Shown: piece after piece, positions 28,407 to 37,735 of the stretch | Layout: every line of letters starts with the position of its first letter | How positions within the stretch are numbered: position 1 is the stretch's first letter | Assembly: GCF_001553685.1 (NCBI RefSeq) | Contig: NZ_CP014264.1 | Span: forward strand, 1,930,001 to 1,994,000 | DNA: 64,000 bases | Direction of reading: 5' to 3' | DNA from: Streptococcus sp. oral taxon 431 | Lineage (GTDB): Bacteria > Bacillota > Bacilli > Lactobacillales > Streptococcaceae | Position numbers and translations under genes: made by a program | Notes under the pieces: model-generated | The model's input: only the letters and a program-made list of their open reading frames with translations | Database searches by the model: none | What the model was told of the DNA's origin: nothing

Positions 28407-29399
28407 TTAAAGAATATTTTCGTAAGTATCTCTCACTTCTTGCGGCCAAACACTGGTTTGGACTTCACCGATGTGTTTCTTACGAAGCAGGAACATAGCC
28501 ATACGAGACTGTCCAATTCCTCCACCGATTGTCAAAGGGAAAAGTCCGTTCAAGAGAGCCTTATGCCATTCTAGACTCAAGCGATCTTCATCTCCCGTAA
28601 TAGCTACCTGACGACGAAGAGTGTCTTCATCGACACGAATCCCCATTGAAGACAATTCAAAGGCTGCACCCAAATTATCATTCCAAACAAGGATGTCCCC
28701 ATTCAAGCCATGATAGCCATTTTCAGACTCAGTTGTCCAGTCATCATAGTCTGGTGCACGTCCGTCATGAGGTTTCCCATCTGACAATTCTCCACCGATA
28801 CCAATTAGGAAGACCGCACCGAACTCCTTACAGATAGCATTTTCACGTTCTTTTGGTGTCAAGTCTGGGTAGCGTTCTACCAACTCTTCTGTATGGATAA
28901 AGGTAATTTGCTTAGGCAAAATTGACTCAATATCATAGCGTGCTTCTACTGCTAACTCTGTCAAACGAATAGCCTTATAAATCTTTTCGACTGTTTCTTT
29001 GAGATAGGCTAGATTGCGTTGCCCATTAGGAATGACCTTTTCCCAGTCCCACTGGTCAACATAGACTGAGTGAGTCGCATCTAGCGAATCTTCGTCTGGA
29101 CGAAGGGCCTTCATGTGAACAAAGAGGCCTTCACCCTCGCCAAAACCAAAACGGGCCAAGGTATGGCGTTTCCACTTAGCAAGGGAATGCACCACTTCAT
29201 AGGTTTCATCTGGGATTTGCAAAACCTTAACAGAAACTGGATGTTCAATCCCTGAGAGGTTATCCTGCATCCCATCCCCAACCTTACTCAAGATTGGCCC
29301 CTGCACTTCTACAACTTCTAATTTATCTTTCAAATACTGGGTAAAGGTATTTTTTACAAAGGAAATTTCTTCCTGTTGATGGATAAAACTTTTCTTCAT
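28407..29399 (-). CDS. asnA: Aspartate-ammonia ligase (asparagine synthetase A)
   Basis: 330 residues, class-II-synthetase fold, making asparagine from aspartate, ammonia and ATP. Characteristic stretches are [31 protein letters not shown] and [18 protein letters not shown] (motif 3). Monocistronic, with its own terminator. Confidence 0.95.
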   Translation of the reverse strand: MKKSFIHQQEEISFVKNTFTQYLKDKLEVVEVQGPILSKVGDGMQDNLSGIEHPVSVKVLQIPDETYEVVHSLAKWKRHTLARFGFGEGEGLFVHMKALRPDEDSLDATHSVYVDQWDWEKVIPNGQRNLAYLKETVEKIYKAIRLTELAVEARYDIESILPKQITFIHTEELVERYPDLTPKERENAICKEFGAVFLIGIGGELSDGKPHDGRAPDYDDWTTESENGYHGLNGDILVWNDNLGAAFELSSMGIRVDEDTLRRQVAITGDEDRLSLEWHKALLNGLFPLTIGGGIGQSRMAMFLLRKKHIGEVQTSVWPQEVRDTYENIL

Positions 29400-29464
29400 A
29401 CATCTCTCCTTTTGAATAATAAGATGATTATACCCTTTTGCCAGTAAAAATAAAAGTAAAAATT

Positions 29465-29490
29465 TAAAAAAGAGCTCATTTGAGCTCTAA
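29465..29490 (-). terminator. Terminator of the BI-1 family gene
   Basis: Perfect palindromic stem AGAGCTCA / TGAGCTCT followed by TTTTTTAAAT on the minus strand. Confidence 0.8.
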
Positions 29491-29495
29491 AAGTA

Positions 29496-30179
29496 TTAAT
29501 CGTCACTTCCAAAGATACGCAAGAAGCTGAGGAAGAGGTTGATAAAGTCGAGGTAGAGGCTAAGTGCCAATGAAATTGCCCAACCTGTAGCGACTTGACC
29601 ATTTGATTCTTCATAAACATAGCGAATCTTTTGGTTATCCCAGGCAATCAAACCTGCAAAAACAAGAACCATGACAATACTGATAATGTAATCGAATAGA
29701 CCACTGTTTAAGAATATATTAACAATCATAGCCAAGATGAGACCTACCAAGGCTCCAATCAAAGCACGTCCGATACCACTCAAGTCCTTTTTAATTACAA
29801 CTCCAATAATAGCCATGACAAAGAAGAGAGCTGCGCTGGAAATAAAGGCCGTTAGAACCGTTCCTGGTAGATAGAGCGACACGATGAAACTCAGTGAAAA
29901 ACCGTTCACTACTGAATAGATGAGAAACATCGGAAGAGCTGCTGGGCTATTTTTATAAGCCATATTACTGGCTGCAATGACAAGGGCAACTTCAACTACT
30001 CCTGTTACGATTAGCCATATACGGGCGTTAATCATTAACTGAACAAGAAGATCTTGGAAGGTTGTTAACATCAAGGCTGAAACAATTGCAGATAAGGCAA
30101 TCCCAATCCCGACAAAAGCATAGACTTTTGCATAAAATTGATTCAGACCAGAACGTTCTTGAATAATTGTTTGATTCAT
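29496..30179 (-). CDS. Bax inhibitor-1 (YccA/BsYetJ) family membrane protein
   Basis: 227 residues, about seven membrane helices, starting after an N-terminal segment NQTIIQERSGLNQFYAKVYAFVGIG that is typical of the family. It includes the conserved late IAWDNQKIRYVYEE and ends SLYLDFINLFLSFLRIFGSDD with the acidic tail. Bacterial members act as pH-sensitive Ca2+ leak channels (BsYetJ). Likely monocistronic. Confidence 0.9.
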   Translation of the reverse strand: MNQTIIQERSGLNQFYAKVYAFVGIGIALSAIVSALMLTTFQDLLVQLMINARIWLIVTGVVEVALVIAASNMAYKNSPAALPMFLIYSVVNGFSLSFIVSLYLPGTVLTAFISSAALFFVMAIIGVVIKKDLSGIGRALIGALVGLILAMIVNIFLNSGLFDYIISIVMVLVFAGLIAWDNQKIRYVYEESNGQVATGWAISLALSLYLDFINLFLSFLRIFGSDD

Positions 30180-30233
30180 ATCTTTTTTCTCCTTATGAAA
30201 TCTTTTTACTTATTATAACAAAAATAAAACAAT

Positions 30234-30974
30234 TTAACTCAAATAAAACATGAGTATGCCTGCAGCAATGGCAACGTTGAGACTTTCCGCTTGCCCTTTC
30301 ATGGTAATATGAACCAGTTGATCTGCCTGATTTGTCATGAATGGACTAATGCCTTGACCTTCATTTCCCATAACCAAGACGAAATCTGCTAGCTGAGCAA
30401 GCTCACGATAATCTTTAGAGTTTTGGGACAAAGTAGTTGCCAGAATTGGTAAATTGCCCTTTTTAGCCTCTTCAACAAAAGTTTCAATAGGCATCCGATA
30501 AATCGGTAAATGAAAATGACTGCCCTGCATGGATCGAAGAGTCTTCAAGCTATAAATATCTGCTGACTTGCTTGAAACAACGACTCCCGAAAAACCTGCC
30601 GCATCTGCCGTTCGGATCATTGTGCCAACATTTCCAGGATCCTGCACGTCTTCCAAGAAAAGATATTTCCCTTGGCTCAAATCCGGCAACTGCTCTTCTT
30701 CCTTTTGAACAATGGCTACAATGCCCTGAGGAGTTTGTGAATCTGCTAAATCAAGCAAGATTTCTTCGGCCACAAAGACAGTCTGAGGGTAGTCCGTTAA
30801 TTTTTCACCATACTCTGAAAGGGCAAATATTTTCTCAATCTTTGCACCTGCCTGAACAGCTTCTTCAAACAGATGCCATCCCTCAATCAGATATGAGGTT
30901 TTCCGATATTTTTTTTGATGCAATTTTTTGGCATTTTTCACCACAGAATTGGCTTTAGAGGTTATAATAGTCAT
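30234..30974 (-). CDS. TrmH-family (SpoU) RNA 2'-O-methyltransferase
   Basis: 246 residues with an N-terminal SpoU substrate-binding domain and a knotted SPOUT domain. Motif 1 is EDVQDPGNVGTMIRTADAAG, motif 2 VLVMGNEGQGIS and motif 3 LNVAIAAGILMF. Exact RNA target (rRNA or tRNA) cannot be assigned. I chose MTIITSKANS at 30974 rather than the upstream ATG at 30992. Divergent from acyP, with a 33-base gap. Confidence 0.88.
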   Translation of the reverse strand: MTIITSKANSVVKNAKKLHQKKYRKTSYLIEGWHLFEEAVQAGAKIEKIFALSEYGEKLTDYPQTVFVAEEILLDLADSQTPQGIVAIVQKEEEQLPDLSQGKYLFLEDVQDPGNVGTMIRTADAAGFSGVVVSSKSADIYSLKTLRSMQGSHFHLPIYRMPIETFVEEAKKGNLPILATTLSQNSKDYRELAQLADFVLVMGNEGQGISPFMTNQADQLVHITMKGQAESLNVAIAAGILMFYLS

Positions 30975-31007
30975 AGAAATATTATAACACAATCAAGGAG
31001 GTTTGGT

Positions 31008-31286
31008 ATGCAAAAGGTTAAAATGATCGCCCAAGGTCGCGTCCAAGGAGTGGGCTTCCGCTGGGGTGTCTATACCCTAGCTCTAGAACTAGGTGGCATT
31101 ACGGGTCGTGTCTGGAATAACGATGACGGAACCGTTGAAATCCTTGCCCAAGCAGAGTCTTCAGCCATCATGGCCAAGTTTATCCAAGAGATTCGAAAAG
31201 GCCCTACCCCATTCTCTAAAGTAACCTATCTTGATGTTCAATTGAGTAACTTTCCATCTTATTCAGACTTCAAAGTCGCAAATTAG
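31008..31286 (+). CDS. acyP: Acylphosphatase
   Basis: 92 residues. It has the catalytic signature GRVQGVGFRWGVYTLALELG (Arg binding phosphate) and Asn in GRVWNNDDGTVEI. It hydrolyses acyl phosphates such as carbamoyl or acetyl phosphate. The ATG at 31008 has AAGGAGG six bases upstream; a longer open frame in the track of upstream sequence would overlap the divergent trmH gene and is not needed. Confidence 0.94.
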   Translation: MQKVKMIAQGRVQGVGFRWGVYTLALELGGITGRVWNNDDGTVEILAQAESSAIMAKFIQEIRKGPTPFSKVTYLDVQLSNFPSYSDFKVAN

Positions 31287-31363
31287 GTCTCTAGAACTAT
31301 TGTATATTTTCCAAAAAAACAGTAGAATAGAAAGGTATAATTTTTAAAGAAGGAATAAAAACA

Positions 31364-32290
31364 GTGAAATCTATTAAACGTTTTGCACTCTCGGCTATGG
31401 GAGTGGCTATGCTATTAGTCTTGGCAGGTTGCGTTCAGATCGATAAAGCAACAGGTAAGCCAATTGGTCCCGTTTGGGATTTCTTGGGTGCTCCAATGGG
31501 AGAAGCTATCAAATACTTCGCTAATGATCAAGGTCTCGGTTTCGGTGTTGGGATTATCATCGTAACCATTATCGTTCGCTTGATTATCCTTCCACTTGGT
31601 ATCTACCAATCATGGAAAGCAACGCTTCACTCTGAAAAGATGAATGCTCTCAAGCACGTCCTTGAACCACATCAGACTCGCCTGAAAGAAGCAACAACTC
31701 AAGAAGAAAAACTAGAAGCTCAACAAGCTCTCTTTGCTGCTCAAAAAGAGCACGGCATCAGCATGTTTGGCGGCGTGGGATGTTTCCCTATCCTCATTCA
31801 AATGCCTTTCTTCTCTGCTATCTACTTTGCTGCCCAACATACTGAAGGAGTTGCCCAAGCAAGCTACCTAGGAATTCCTCTAGGCTCACCTAGTATGATT
31901 TTGGTTGCCTTTGCTGGTATCCTTTACTATCTTCAATCACTCCTTTCTTTACATGGAGTTGAGGATGAAACTCAAAGAGAACAGATCAAGAAGATGCTCT
32001 ATATGAGCCCTCTCATGATTGTCGTGTTCTCTGTCTTCTCACCAGCCAGCGTTACACTTTACTGGGTTGTCGGTGGTTTCATGATGATACTTCAACAATT
32101 CATCATCAACTACATCGTTCGTCCAAAACTTCGTAAAAAAGTACGCGAAGAATTTGCTAAGAATCCACCAAAAGCAAGCAAAACTTCAAGCAATCGTAAA
32201 GATGTAACCCCTGAACCAGCAACAGCTATCACAACTTCTAACAAGAAGAAAAACAAAAAACGCAATGCTGGAAAACAACATTCTAGATAA
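31364..32290 (+). CDS. yidC: Membrane protein insertase YidC (YidC2/OxaA type), lipoprotein
   Basis: 308 residues. It has a lipoprotein signal with lipobox LVLAGCVQ (Cys23), five membrane helices in the 60-kDa inner-membrane-protein domain and a long basic tail (KKKNKKRNAGKQHSR) that contacts ribosomes in YidC2 proteins. It inserts membrane proteins, alone or with SecYEG. Starts at GTG 31364 with AGAAGGA upstream. A GGTATAAT at 31334-31341 is a candidate -10. Confidence 0.92.
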   Translation: MKSIKRFALSAMGVAMLLVLAGCVQIDKATGKPIGPVWDFLGAPMGEAIKYFANDQGLGFGVGIIIVTIIVRLIILPLGIYQSWKATLHSEKMNALKHVLEPHQTRLKEATTQEEKLEAQQALFAAQKEHGISMFGGVGCFPILIQMPFFSAIYFAAQHTEGVAQASYLGIPLGSPSMILVAFAGILYYLQSLLSLHGVEDETQREQIKKMLYMSPLMIVVFSVFSPASVTLYWVVGGFMMILQQFIINYIVRPKLRKKVREEFAKNPPKASKTSSNRKDVTPEPATAITTSNKKKNKKRNAGKQHSR

Positions 32291-32298
32291 AAAATAAA

Positions 32299-32327
32299 AG
32301 GCTTAGCTAGATTGCTAAGTCTTTTTT
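32299..32327 (+). terminator. yidC terminator
   Basis: Stem GGCTTAG / CTAAGTC followed by TTTTTT. A second hairpin at 32335-32360 (AAGCCCGATG / CATCAGGCTT) serves the convergent pflA gene. Confidence 0.85.
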
Positions 32328-32334
32328 GCATTAT

Positions 32335-32364
32335 AAAAGCCCGATGTTTCCATCAGGCTTCTTT
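32335..32364 (-). terminator. pflA terminator
   Basis: AAAGCCCGATG / CATCAGGCTT hairpin next to the pflA stop, with U-rich sequence on the minus strand. Confidence 0.75.
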
Positions 32365-33159
32365 TTATCCATGTACACGTTTCATGTAATCTTGATAGCT
32401 TTCTGTATCCATCAATTCCTTAGCATTCTTGACGCGATCTGCTGTTGGAGGTTTAACTCCTTCAAGGGAATATGGAATCCCAAGTTCACGCCATTTGAAC
32501 TCACCCATAGTGTGATAAGGCAAGATTTCAAACTTATCAACATTTTTGAGAGTTTTTACAAACTTACCAAGTTCAATCAAATCTTCATCGCGGTCTGTCA
32601 ATCCAGGTACAAGAACGTGACGAATCCAAACAGGTTTACCGATTTCTGACAAGTACTGAGCACAAGCCAAGATGTTTTTATTAGTTTGACTGGTTACAAT
32701 CTTGTGTTGTGCTTCGTTAATTTCCTTGATATCAAGGAGAACCAAGTCTGTCACTGCCATTAACTTGTTGAACTTTTCTAGATAGCGTGGTTTGTTACGG
32801 AATGGAAGGGCACAAGTATCCAAGGTACAGTGGATACCCTTTTCTTTTGCCTTGGTAAAGAGGGCAATCAAGAAATCAATCTGCAAGAGGGCTTCTCCTC
32901 CGCTGACTGTAATACCTCCCTTGTCTCCCCAGAAACCACGATAACGAAGCGCTTCTTCTAGAACATCATCTACTGTTCGTACACGAGATTTATTGGTTTC
33001 CATAGCCCAAGTATCAGGGTTATGGCAGTATTGGCAACGCATCTGACAGCCTTGCAAAAAGACAATAAAACGAATTCCAGGGCCATCTACCGCCCCAAAA
33101 CTCTCTGTCGAATGCACCATTCCTGTCACTTGTCCATAGTCAATTATTTCCTCAGACAT
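32365..33159 (-). CDS. pflA: Pyruvate formate-lyase activating enzyme
   Basis: A 264-residue radical-SAM enzyme. The iron-sulfur cluster motif is CQMRCQYCHNPD and the SAM-binding GGE motif is VSGGEALL. It generates the glycyl radical on pyruvate formate-lyase under anaerobic conditions, supporting mixed-acid fermentation. Transcribed alone and convergent with yidC. Confidence 0.95.
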   Translation of the reverse strand: MSEEIIDYGQVTGMVHSTESFGAVDGPGIRFIVFLQGCQMRCQYCHNPDTWAMETNKSRVRTVDDVLEEALRYRGFWGDKGGITVSGGEALLQIDFLIALFTKAKEKGIHCTLDTCALPFRNKPRYLEKFNKLMAVTDLVLLDIKEINEAQHKIVTSQTNKNILACAQYLSEIGKPVWIRHVLVPGLTDRDEDLIELGKFVKTLKNVDKFEILPYHTMGEFKWRELGIPYSLEGVKPPTADRVKNAKELMDTESYQDYMKRVHG

Positions 33160-33219
33160 ATCGTTACCTTCCTTGAAAACGTTTTATAGTCTTTATTATA
33201 CCATGACTGAAAAGAAAAA

Positions 33220-33256
33220 CCACAGATTTTGCCTATTTTTTAGAAAACAATCTGTT
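33220..33256 (-). terminator. Probable lysA terminator
   Basis: Minus strand ACAGATT ... AATCTGT with a 20-base loop followed by GGTTTTTCTTTT. Weak but correctly placed after the decarboxylase gene. Confidence 0.45.
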
Positions 33257-33292
33257 TTTCACTTTCAACTTTCATGATTTTCAAAATATTTA

Positions 33293-34546
33293 TTAATCCT
33301 TGTCAAAATCAAACCCATAGAGAGTCGCAAAATAATCCTCTGGTCGCTCTGCTCGGCGGATCAAGCGTGCTCCACCGTCCTCTGTATAGAGAATTTCTGC
33401 CGAACGAAGCTTGGCATTGTACTGGTAGCCCATAGAGAAGCCATGCGCACCTGTATCATGAATGACTAACAAATCACCAATTTCTGTTTGAGGTAGTTCA
33501 CGATTAACTGCAAACTTATCGTTGTTTTCACAAAGAGAACCAACAACATCAACTACTTCAGTCTGACCATCAGGATGCATCATATTAGTAATGTGGTGAT
33601 AAGCACCATACATAGCTGGTCTCATAAGATTGACAGCTGACGCATCTACTCCTAGATAAGTACGGTAGGTTTTCTTTTTATGAGTTACTTTTGTGACTAG
33701 AATTCCATGAGGTGCCAACATAAAGCGACCAAGTTCTGTAAAAATCTTAACCTGATCAAGGCCTGCTGGTGTGAGGACTTCTTCATAAACCTGACGAACT
33801 CCCTCTCCAATCAAAGCGATGTCATTAGGCTCTTGATCTGGGCGATAGTTGACCCCGATACCACCAGAAAGATTGATAAAGTCCAGTGAAATATCTAACT
33901 TTTCCTTGATTTCTACTGCCAATTCAAAAAGCTGACGTGCTAATTCTGGATAGTAGAGATGGGTCACTGTATTGGAAGCTAGGAAGGAATGAATCCCAAA
34001 GGTTTTAGCTTCCTTTTCTTTCAAGATTGCAAAGGCTTCAAAAAGCTGTTCCTTAGTCATCCCGAACTTAGCTTCACCAGGATTATCCATAATGTCCGTA
34101 CCCAGTTCAAATACGCCACCAGGATTGTAACGGCAAGAGATGATTTCTGGGATACCTGCTGCACGTTCCAAATGCTCGATATCTTCAAAGGCATCTAAAT
34201 TAATCGTCGCACCTAATTCACGGGCATAGGCATATTCTCTATCTGGAGTATTATTAGATGAGAACATCATATCGGAACCTGCAAATCCTAGTTTATGACT
34301 CATTAAGAGTTCGACATAACTAGAACAATCCACTCCACACCCTTCTTCTTGTAAGATTTTCAAAATAGCTGGGGTTGGGGTCGCTTTAACTGCGAAGTAT
34401 TCTTTAAAGCCCTTATTCCAAGAAAAGGCCTTGTTTACTGCGCGTGCTTTCTCGCGAATCCCTTTTTCATCGTAAAGATGGAATGGGGTTGGAAACTCCT
34501 CAACAATCTTTTCTAAGGCATCACGTTTAATAAATGGTGTTTTCAT
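33293..34546 (-). CDS. lysA: Diaminopimelate decarboxylase-family enzyme
   Basis: A 417-residue fold-III PLP enzyme. Lys in YFAVKATPTPAIL is the Schiff-base residue; INLSGGIGVNY and ELGRFMLAPHG are the phosphate-binding glycine loop and following motif, and GSLCENNDKF holds the Cys of the dimeric active site. It makes lysine from meso-DAP. Some close relatives act on other diamino acids, so LysA is likely but not certain. Confidence 0.88.
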   Translation of the reverse strand: MKTPFIKRDALEKIVEEFPTPFHLYDEKGIREKARAVNKAFSWNKGFKEYFAVKATPTPAILKILQEEGCGVDCSSYVELLMSHKLGFAGSDMMFSSNNTPDREYAYARELGATINLDAFEDIEHLERAAGIPEIISCRYNPGGVFELGTDIMDNPGEAKFGMTKEQLFEAFAILKEKEAKTFGIHSFLASNTVTHLYYPELARQLFELAVEIKEKLDISLDFINLSGGIGVNYRPDQEPNDIALIGEGVRQVYEEVLTPAGLDQVKIFTELGRFMLAPHGILVTKVTHKKKTYRTYLGVDASAVNLMRPAMYGAYHHITNMMHPDGQTEVVDVVGSLCENNDKFAVNRELPQTEIGDLLVIHDTGAHGFSMGYQYNAKLRSAEILYTEDGGARLIRRAERPEDYFATLYGFDFDKD

Positions 34547-34574
34547 AGGACTCCTTCATATTCATTATCAAAGA

Positions 34575-34602
34575 AAGGCTGGGACGAAAGTTCCAACCTT
34601 TG
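34575..34602 (-). terminator. purR terminator
   Basis: Minus-strand AAGGTTGGAAC / GTCCCAGCCTT hairpin followed by TCTTTGATAATG. Confidence 0.65.
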
Positions 34603-34618
34603 TATTTCAAGTCAATTC

Positions 34619-35443
34619 TTATTTTTCTGTATCGAAGATATTTCCAACTTCAACAGCAATTTGTTGGTTCTTCACATCAATATTTGTGACTCTCAAGAGT
34701 GACTTGTAGTCGAACTGTTGTTCACGGTCTTCCTGTGCATTATCAGCAAAGACAGCTACACCAGCCAACTCTGAATCAAACTCAGACAAGAGGCTAATCA
34801 TCCCGTTAATGGTTCCTCCACCCTTCAAGAAGTCATCGACGATTAAGACACGACTTCCTGCTTTGAGGCTACGTTTTGAAAGGAACATCTTTTCGATACG
34901 GTCACTAGAACCTGAAACATAGTTGACACTAACAGTTGAACCCTCAGTAATTTTCAAGTCGCGACGGACAATAACAAAAGGTACGTTGAGGACATTTGCC
35001 ACTGCATTTGCAAGCGGAACCCCTTTGGTCGCCACCGTCATAACAGCATCAATCTTCTGATCCATGAAGCTCTTAGCAATAATGCGACCAATATTTTTCA
35101 AAATGGACGGTGTGCTGAGCAGATCCGATAGATAAATGTAGCCACCTGGAAGGATACGGTCGCTTTCTGAGAGCTTTTCACGCAACTCATCAATAATAGC
35201 TTTAGAATCTTGGGTAGAAATAGATGGTGTAAAAATAACTCCTCCACCTGCACCTGTCACTGTTTGGATATGACCAATTTCGATCTCTTCAAAAGCACGT
35301 TTGATGATGACGATATCTTCTGAAATAGAAGACTTGGCAGATTCATACTTTTCTGCAAAGGTGTTGAGACTGGTTAATTTGTATGGATTGTTGATCAAGT
35401 AATTGGAAATAACAACCATCCGATCACTTCTTCTTAATTTCAT
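34619..35443 (-). CDS. purR: Purine operon regulator PurR
   Basis: 274 residues. An N-terminal winged helix (RRSDRMVVISNYLINNPYKL) is fused to a phosphoribosyltransferase domain with the PRPP loop VLIVDDFLKGGGT. It senses PRPP and controls purine genes by binding PurBoxes. A PurBox-like sequence lies at 35503-35515 in its own promoter region. The start ATG at 35443 follows a good -10 (35482-35487). Confidence 0.94.
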   Translation of the reverse strand: MKLRRSDRMVVISNYLINNPYKLTSLNTFAEKYESAKSSISEDIVIIKRAFEEIEIGHIQTVTGAGGGVIFTPSISTQDSKAIIDELREKLSESDRILPGGYIYLSDLLSTPSILKNIGRIIAKSFMDQKIDAVMTVATKGVPLANAVANVLNVPFVIVRRDLKITEGSTVSVNYVSGSSDRIEKMFLSKRSLKAGSRVLIVDDFLKGGGTINGMISLLSEFDSELAGVAVFADNAQEDREQQFDYKSLLRVTNIDVKNQQIAVEVGNIFDTEK

Positions 35444-35481
35444 TATGCATTTACCATTCTTTTTTATTTAGTCTTTTTCTC

Positions 35482-35515
35482 ATTATATCACACTAGAGTT
35501 AAAAAAACGAACTTT
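35482..35515 (-). promoter_or_regulatory. purR promoter with PurBox-like site
   Basis: TATAAT on the minus strand at 35487-35482. AAAAACGAACTTT at 35503-35515 (plus strand) matches the lactococcal PurBox consensus AWWWCCGAACWWT at 12 of 13 positions, suggesting autoregulation. Confidence 0.5.
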
Positions 35516-35546
35516 ATTACCTAAATAAAGCTCATTTTTTTAGTTT

Positions 35547-36488
35547 CTAGTCTAATTTTGGCTTATAAAAGGAACGATTGTCCATGGCAAAGACCTTATT
35601 GGTCATTTCTCCCTCATCAACAAGAGCGAGAGCCGTTGACATCATCATCATACTTGCGTCCAGATTGTCTATCATGTGAATAATCTCTGCCTCCATAATG
35701 CGTGGACGAACAGGGCTTCCGTACTCAAGGAGACCATGGTGACTGAGAATGACATGACGAAGAAGGACAACCTCTTCTTTGGTATCATCGATTCCAAGCT
35801 CCATAACTGCTTTTGTGATTTCACTGTCAATCAAAGCAATGTGCCCTAAAAGATTTCCTCTTACTGTGTACTCAGTTTGGTCAGGACCTGTCAACTCGAT
35901 GACCTTGGCTAAATCATGGAGCATGATTCCTGCATAAAGTAAACTTTTATTGAGCTGAGGATAAATATCTGCAATTGCTTCTGCCAAACGAACCATGGTT
36001 GCTGTATGGTAGGCCAGGCCTGTTTCAAAGGCATGATGGTTGGTCTTAGCAGCTGGATAGGAGTAGAATTCCTTGTCATATTTGGTGTAGAGTTTCCGAA
36101 CAATTCGCTGCCAAATCGGATTTTCAATTTTGAAAATCATCTGTGACATATACTCACGAATCTCTTTGGCATCTACTGGAGATTTAACCTTAAAGTCCGC
36201 TGGGTCGTTGGGTTCGCCAGGCTGAGGCAGACGAAGAGTAATTTGATTGACCTGAGGGGTGTTATTATACACTTCTCTTCGTCCTTGCATATGGACTACT
36301 TTTCCTGCTGTAAATGCTGCAACGTTATGCGGTTGAGCATCCCAAAGTTTGCCTTCGATTTCCCCACTATCATCTTGGAAGGTAAAGGCTAGGTAGTTTT
36401 TCCCAGCTCGGGTTTGTCTAAGATCAGCTGACTTGATTAGGTAAAAACCTTCAAAATGCTCATCTTTCTTCATGTGACTAATCTTCAT
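35547..36488 (-). CDS. yhaM: 3'-5' exoribonuclease YhaM family (Cbf1)
   Basis: 313 residues: an N-terminal OB-fold (YLAFTFQDDSGEIEGKLWDAQ) and an HD phosphohydrolase domain (AGIMLHDLAK; HHGLLEYGSPVRPRIMEAEIIH). Family members trim RNA 3' ends; in pneumococcus the homologue Cbf1 acts on small RNAs. I chose the start MKISHMKKDEHF at 36488, which overlaps the rmuC end by 11 bases; the frame continues to 36551 without support. Confidence 0.92.
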   Translation of the reverse strand: MKISHMKKDEHFEGFYLIKSADLRQTRAGKNYLAFTFQDDSGEIEGKLWDAQPHNVAAFTAGKVVHMQGRREVYNNTPQVNQITLRLPQPGEPNDPADFKVKSPVDAKEIREYMSQMIFKIENPIWQRIVRKLYTKYDKEFYSYPAAKTNHHAFETGLAYHTATMVRLAEAIADIYPQLNKSLLYAGIMLHDLAKVIELTGPDQTEYTVRGNLLGHIALIDSEITKAVMELGIDDTKEEVVLLRHVILSHHGLLEYGSPVRPRIMEAEIIHMIDNLDASMMMMSTALALVDEGEMTNKVFAMDNRSFYKPKLD

Positions 36489-37734
36489 ATTCTTCCTCAT
36501 CTTCTTGGAACTGGAGTAGATCAAGCGCAGGCTCACCTTCTGATAACTCAATGTGACGGAGCGTCCGCTCGATAGCTGTAGTACGACGATTTAGTAATTC
36601 ATCAATATTGCCAGAGGCATGTTGGAGGTGTTTTTGCGCTTTAACCAAAATACCACCAAACTTGCCAAATTCGGTTTTGACACTAGCAAGGGTTTTACTG
36701 ATATGGTCCGCACTCTTTTGGATATTAAGGGTCTTGAAACCAACCGATAGGGAGTTTAGGAGGGCTGACAAGGTACTTGGTCCTGCAACGATAATCTGCT
36801 CCTCCCGTCTCAACTCATCAAAGAAAATCGGATTACGAACGATTTCTGAATAGAGACCTTCTGTCGGAACAAACAAGACTCCAAAATTGGTTGTCCGAGG
36901 TGGCGCCAGGTACTTACTCTTAATATCCTTAGCAAAACGCTTGACGCTTGCTAGGAGAGACTTACGACAGCGCTCAATCTCGTCCTTGTCACCTGCTTCA
37001 TAGGCTTCTTCCAGACGGTAATAATCTGCCAGTGGAAACTTAGAATCAATCGGTAGATAGACATATTCCTGGTCACCTTGTCCAGGTAACTTGATGGCGT
37101 ATTCCACACGTTCACTAGAGTTTTCAACTGTTGCAAATTCTCGTTCATACTGGGCAGGTGTCATGATATCTTCGATAATCTGTCCCAGTTGTAATTCTCC
37201 TAGAATTCCTCGCGTTTTAGTTCCAGAAAGGACTTTATTAAGCGCACCGACATCTCGCGCCACCGTCTGCATTTCTCCAAGTCCTCGGTTGACAGATTCC
37301 AGTTGCTTGGAAACTGTCTCAAAGGAGGCCTGCAAGCGTGTCTGCAAGGTCTTCTCTAGCTTTTCCTCAACCGTTTGGCGCATCTGTTCCAAGCGTTGCT
37401 CATTTGATTCCTGCAAGGCTTGTAGGCGTTGGTCAGTCTTATCTCTTGTTTGGAGGAGGTTTTCGTTCATCTCCTGACGTACCTGGGTCAGACCTTGGTG
37501 CAACTCGATTCGCACTTCTTGCAAACGGTCACTGACAGCCACTTCTAAGTCCTTTTGATCTAGCTGGCTAGCTTGTCTGGCTTGTTCAAATCGATAATCT
37601 AACTGGTCTGATAGGTTATCTGATTGGTCTTCCAAACTCTTGGTCAGATATTTTTCCTGCTTGTCCTGCCTTTGCCAAATAAGAAAGAGGCCGGCTAGAT
37701 TAGCAACTAATAAAACAACAAGTAAACTTTCCAT
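36478..37734 (-). CDS. rmuC: DNA recombination protein RmuC
   Basis: 418 residues. N-terminal membrane segment (SLLVVLLVANLAGLFLIWQ), a long coiled coil (about 30-150) and the RmuC nuclease-like domain (about 160-350, GILGELQLGQIIED, DSKFPLADYYRL, FVPTEGLYSEI). In E. coli RmuC suppresses inversions at inverted repeats. The ATG at 37734 has AGGAGGT upstream and lies right after the thiN stop. Confidence 0.92.
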   Translation of the reverse strand: MESLLVVLLVANLAGLFLIWQRQDKQEKYLTKSLEDQSDNLSDQLDYRFEQARQASQLDQKDLEVAVSDRLQEVRIELHQGLTQVRQEMNENLLQTRDKTDQRLQALQESNEQRLEQMRQTVEEKLEKTLQTRLQASFETVSKQLESVNRGLGEMQTVARDVGALNKVLSGTKTRGILGELQLGQIIEDIMTPAQYEREFATVENSSERVEYAIKLPGQGDQEYVYLPIDSKFPLADYYRLEEAYEAGDKDEIERCRKSLLASVKRFAKDIKSKYLAPPRTTNFGVLFVPTEGLYSEIVRNPIFFDELRREEQIIVAGPSTLSALLNSLSVGFKTLNIQKSADHISKTLASVKTEFGKFGGILVKAQKHLQHASGNIDELLNRRTTAIERTLRHIELSEGEPALDLLQFQEDEEEYED

Positions 37735-37735
37735 C

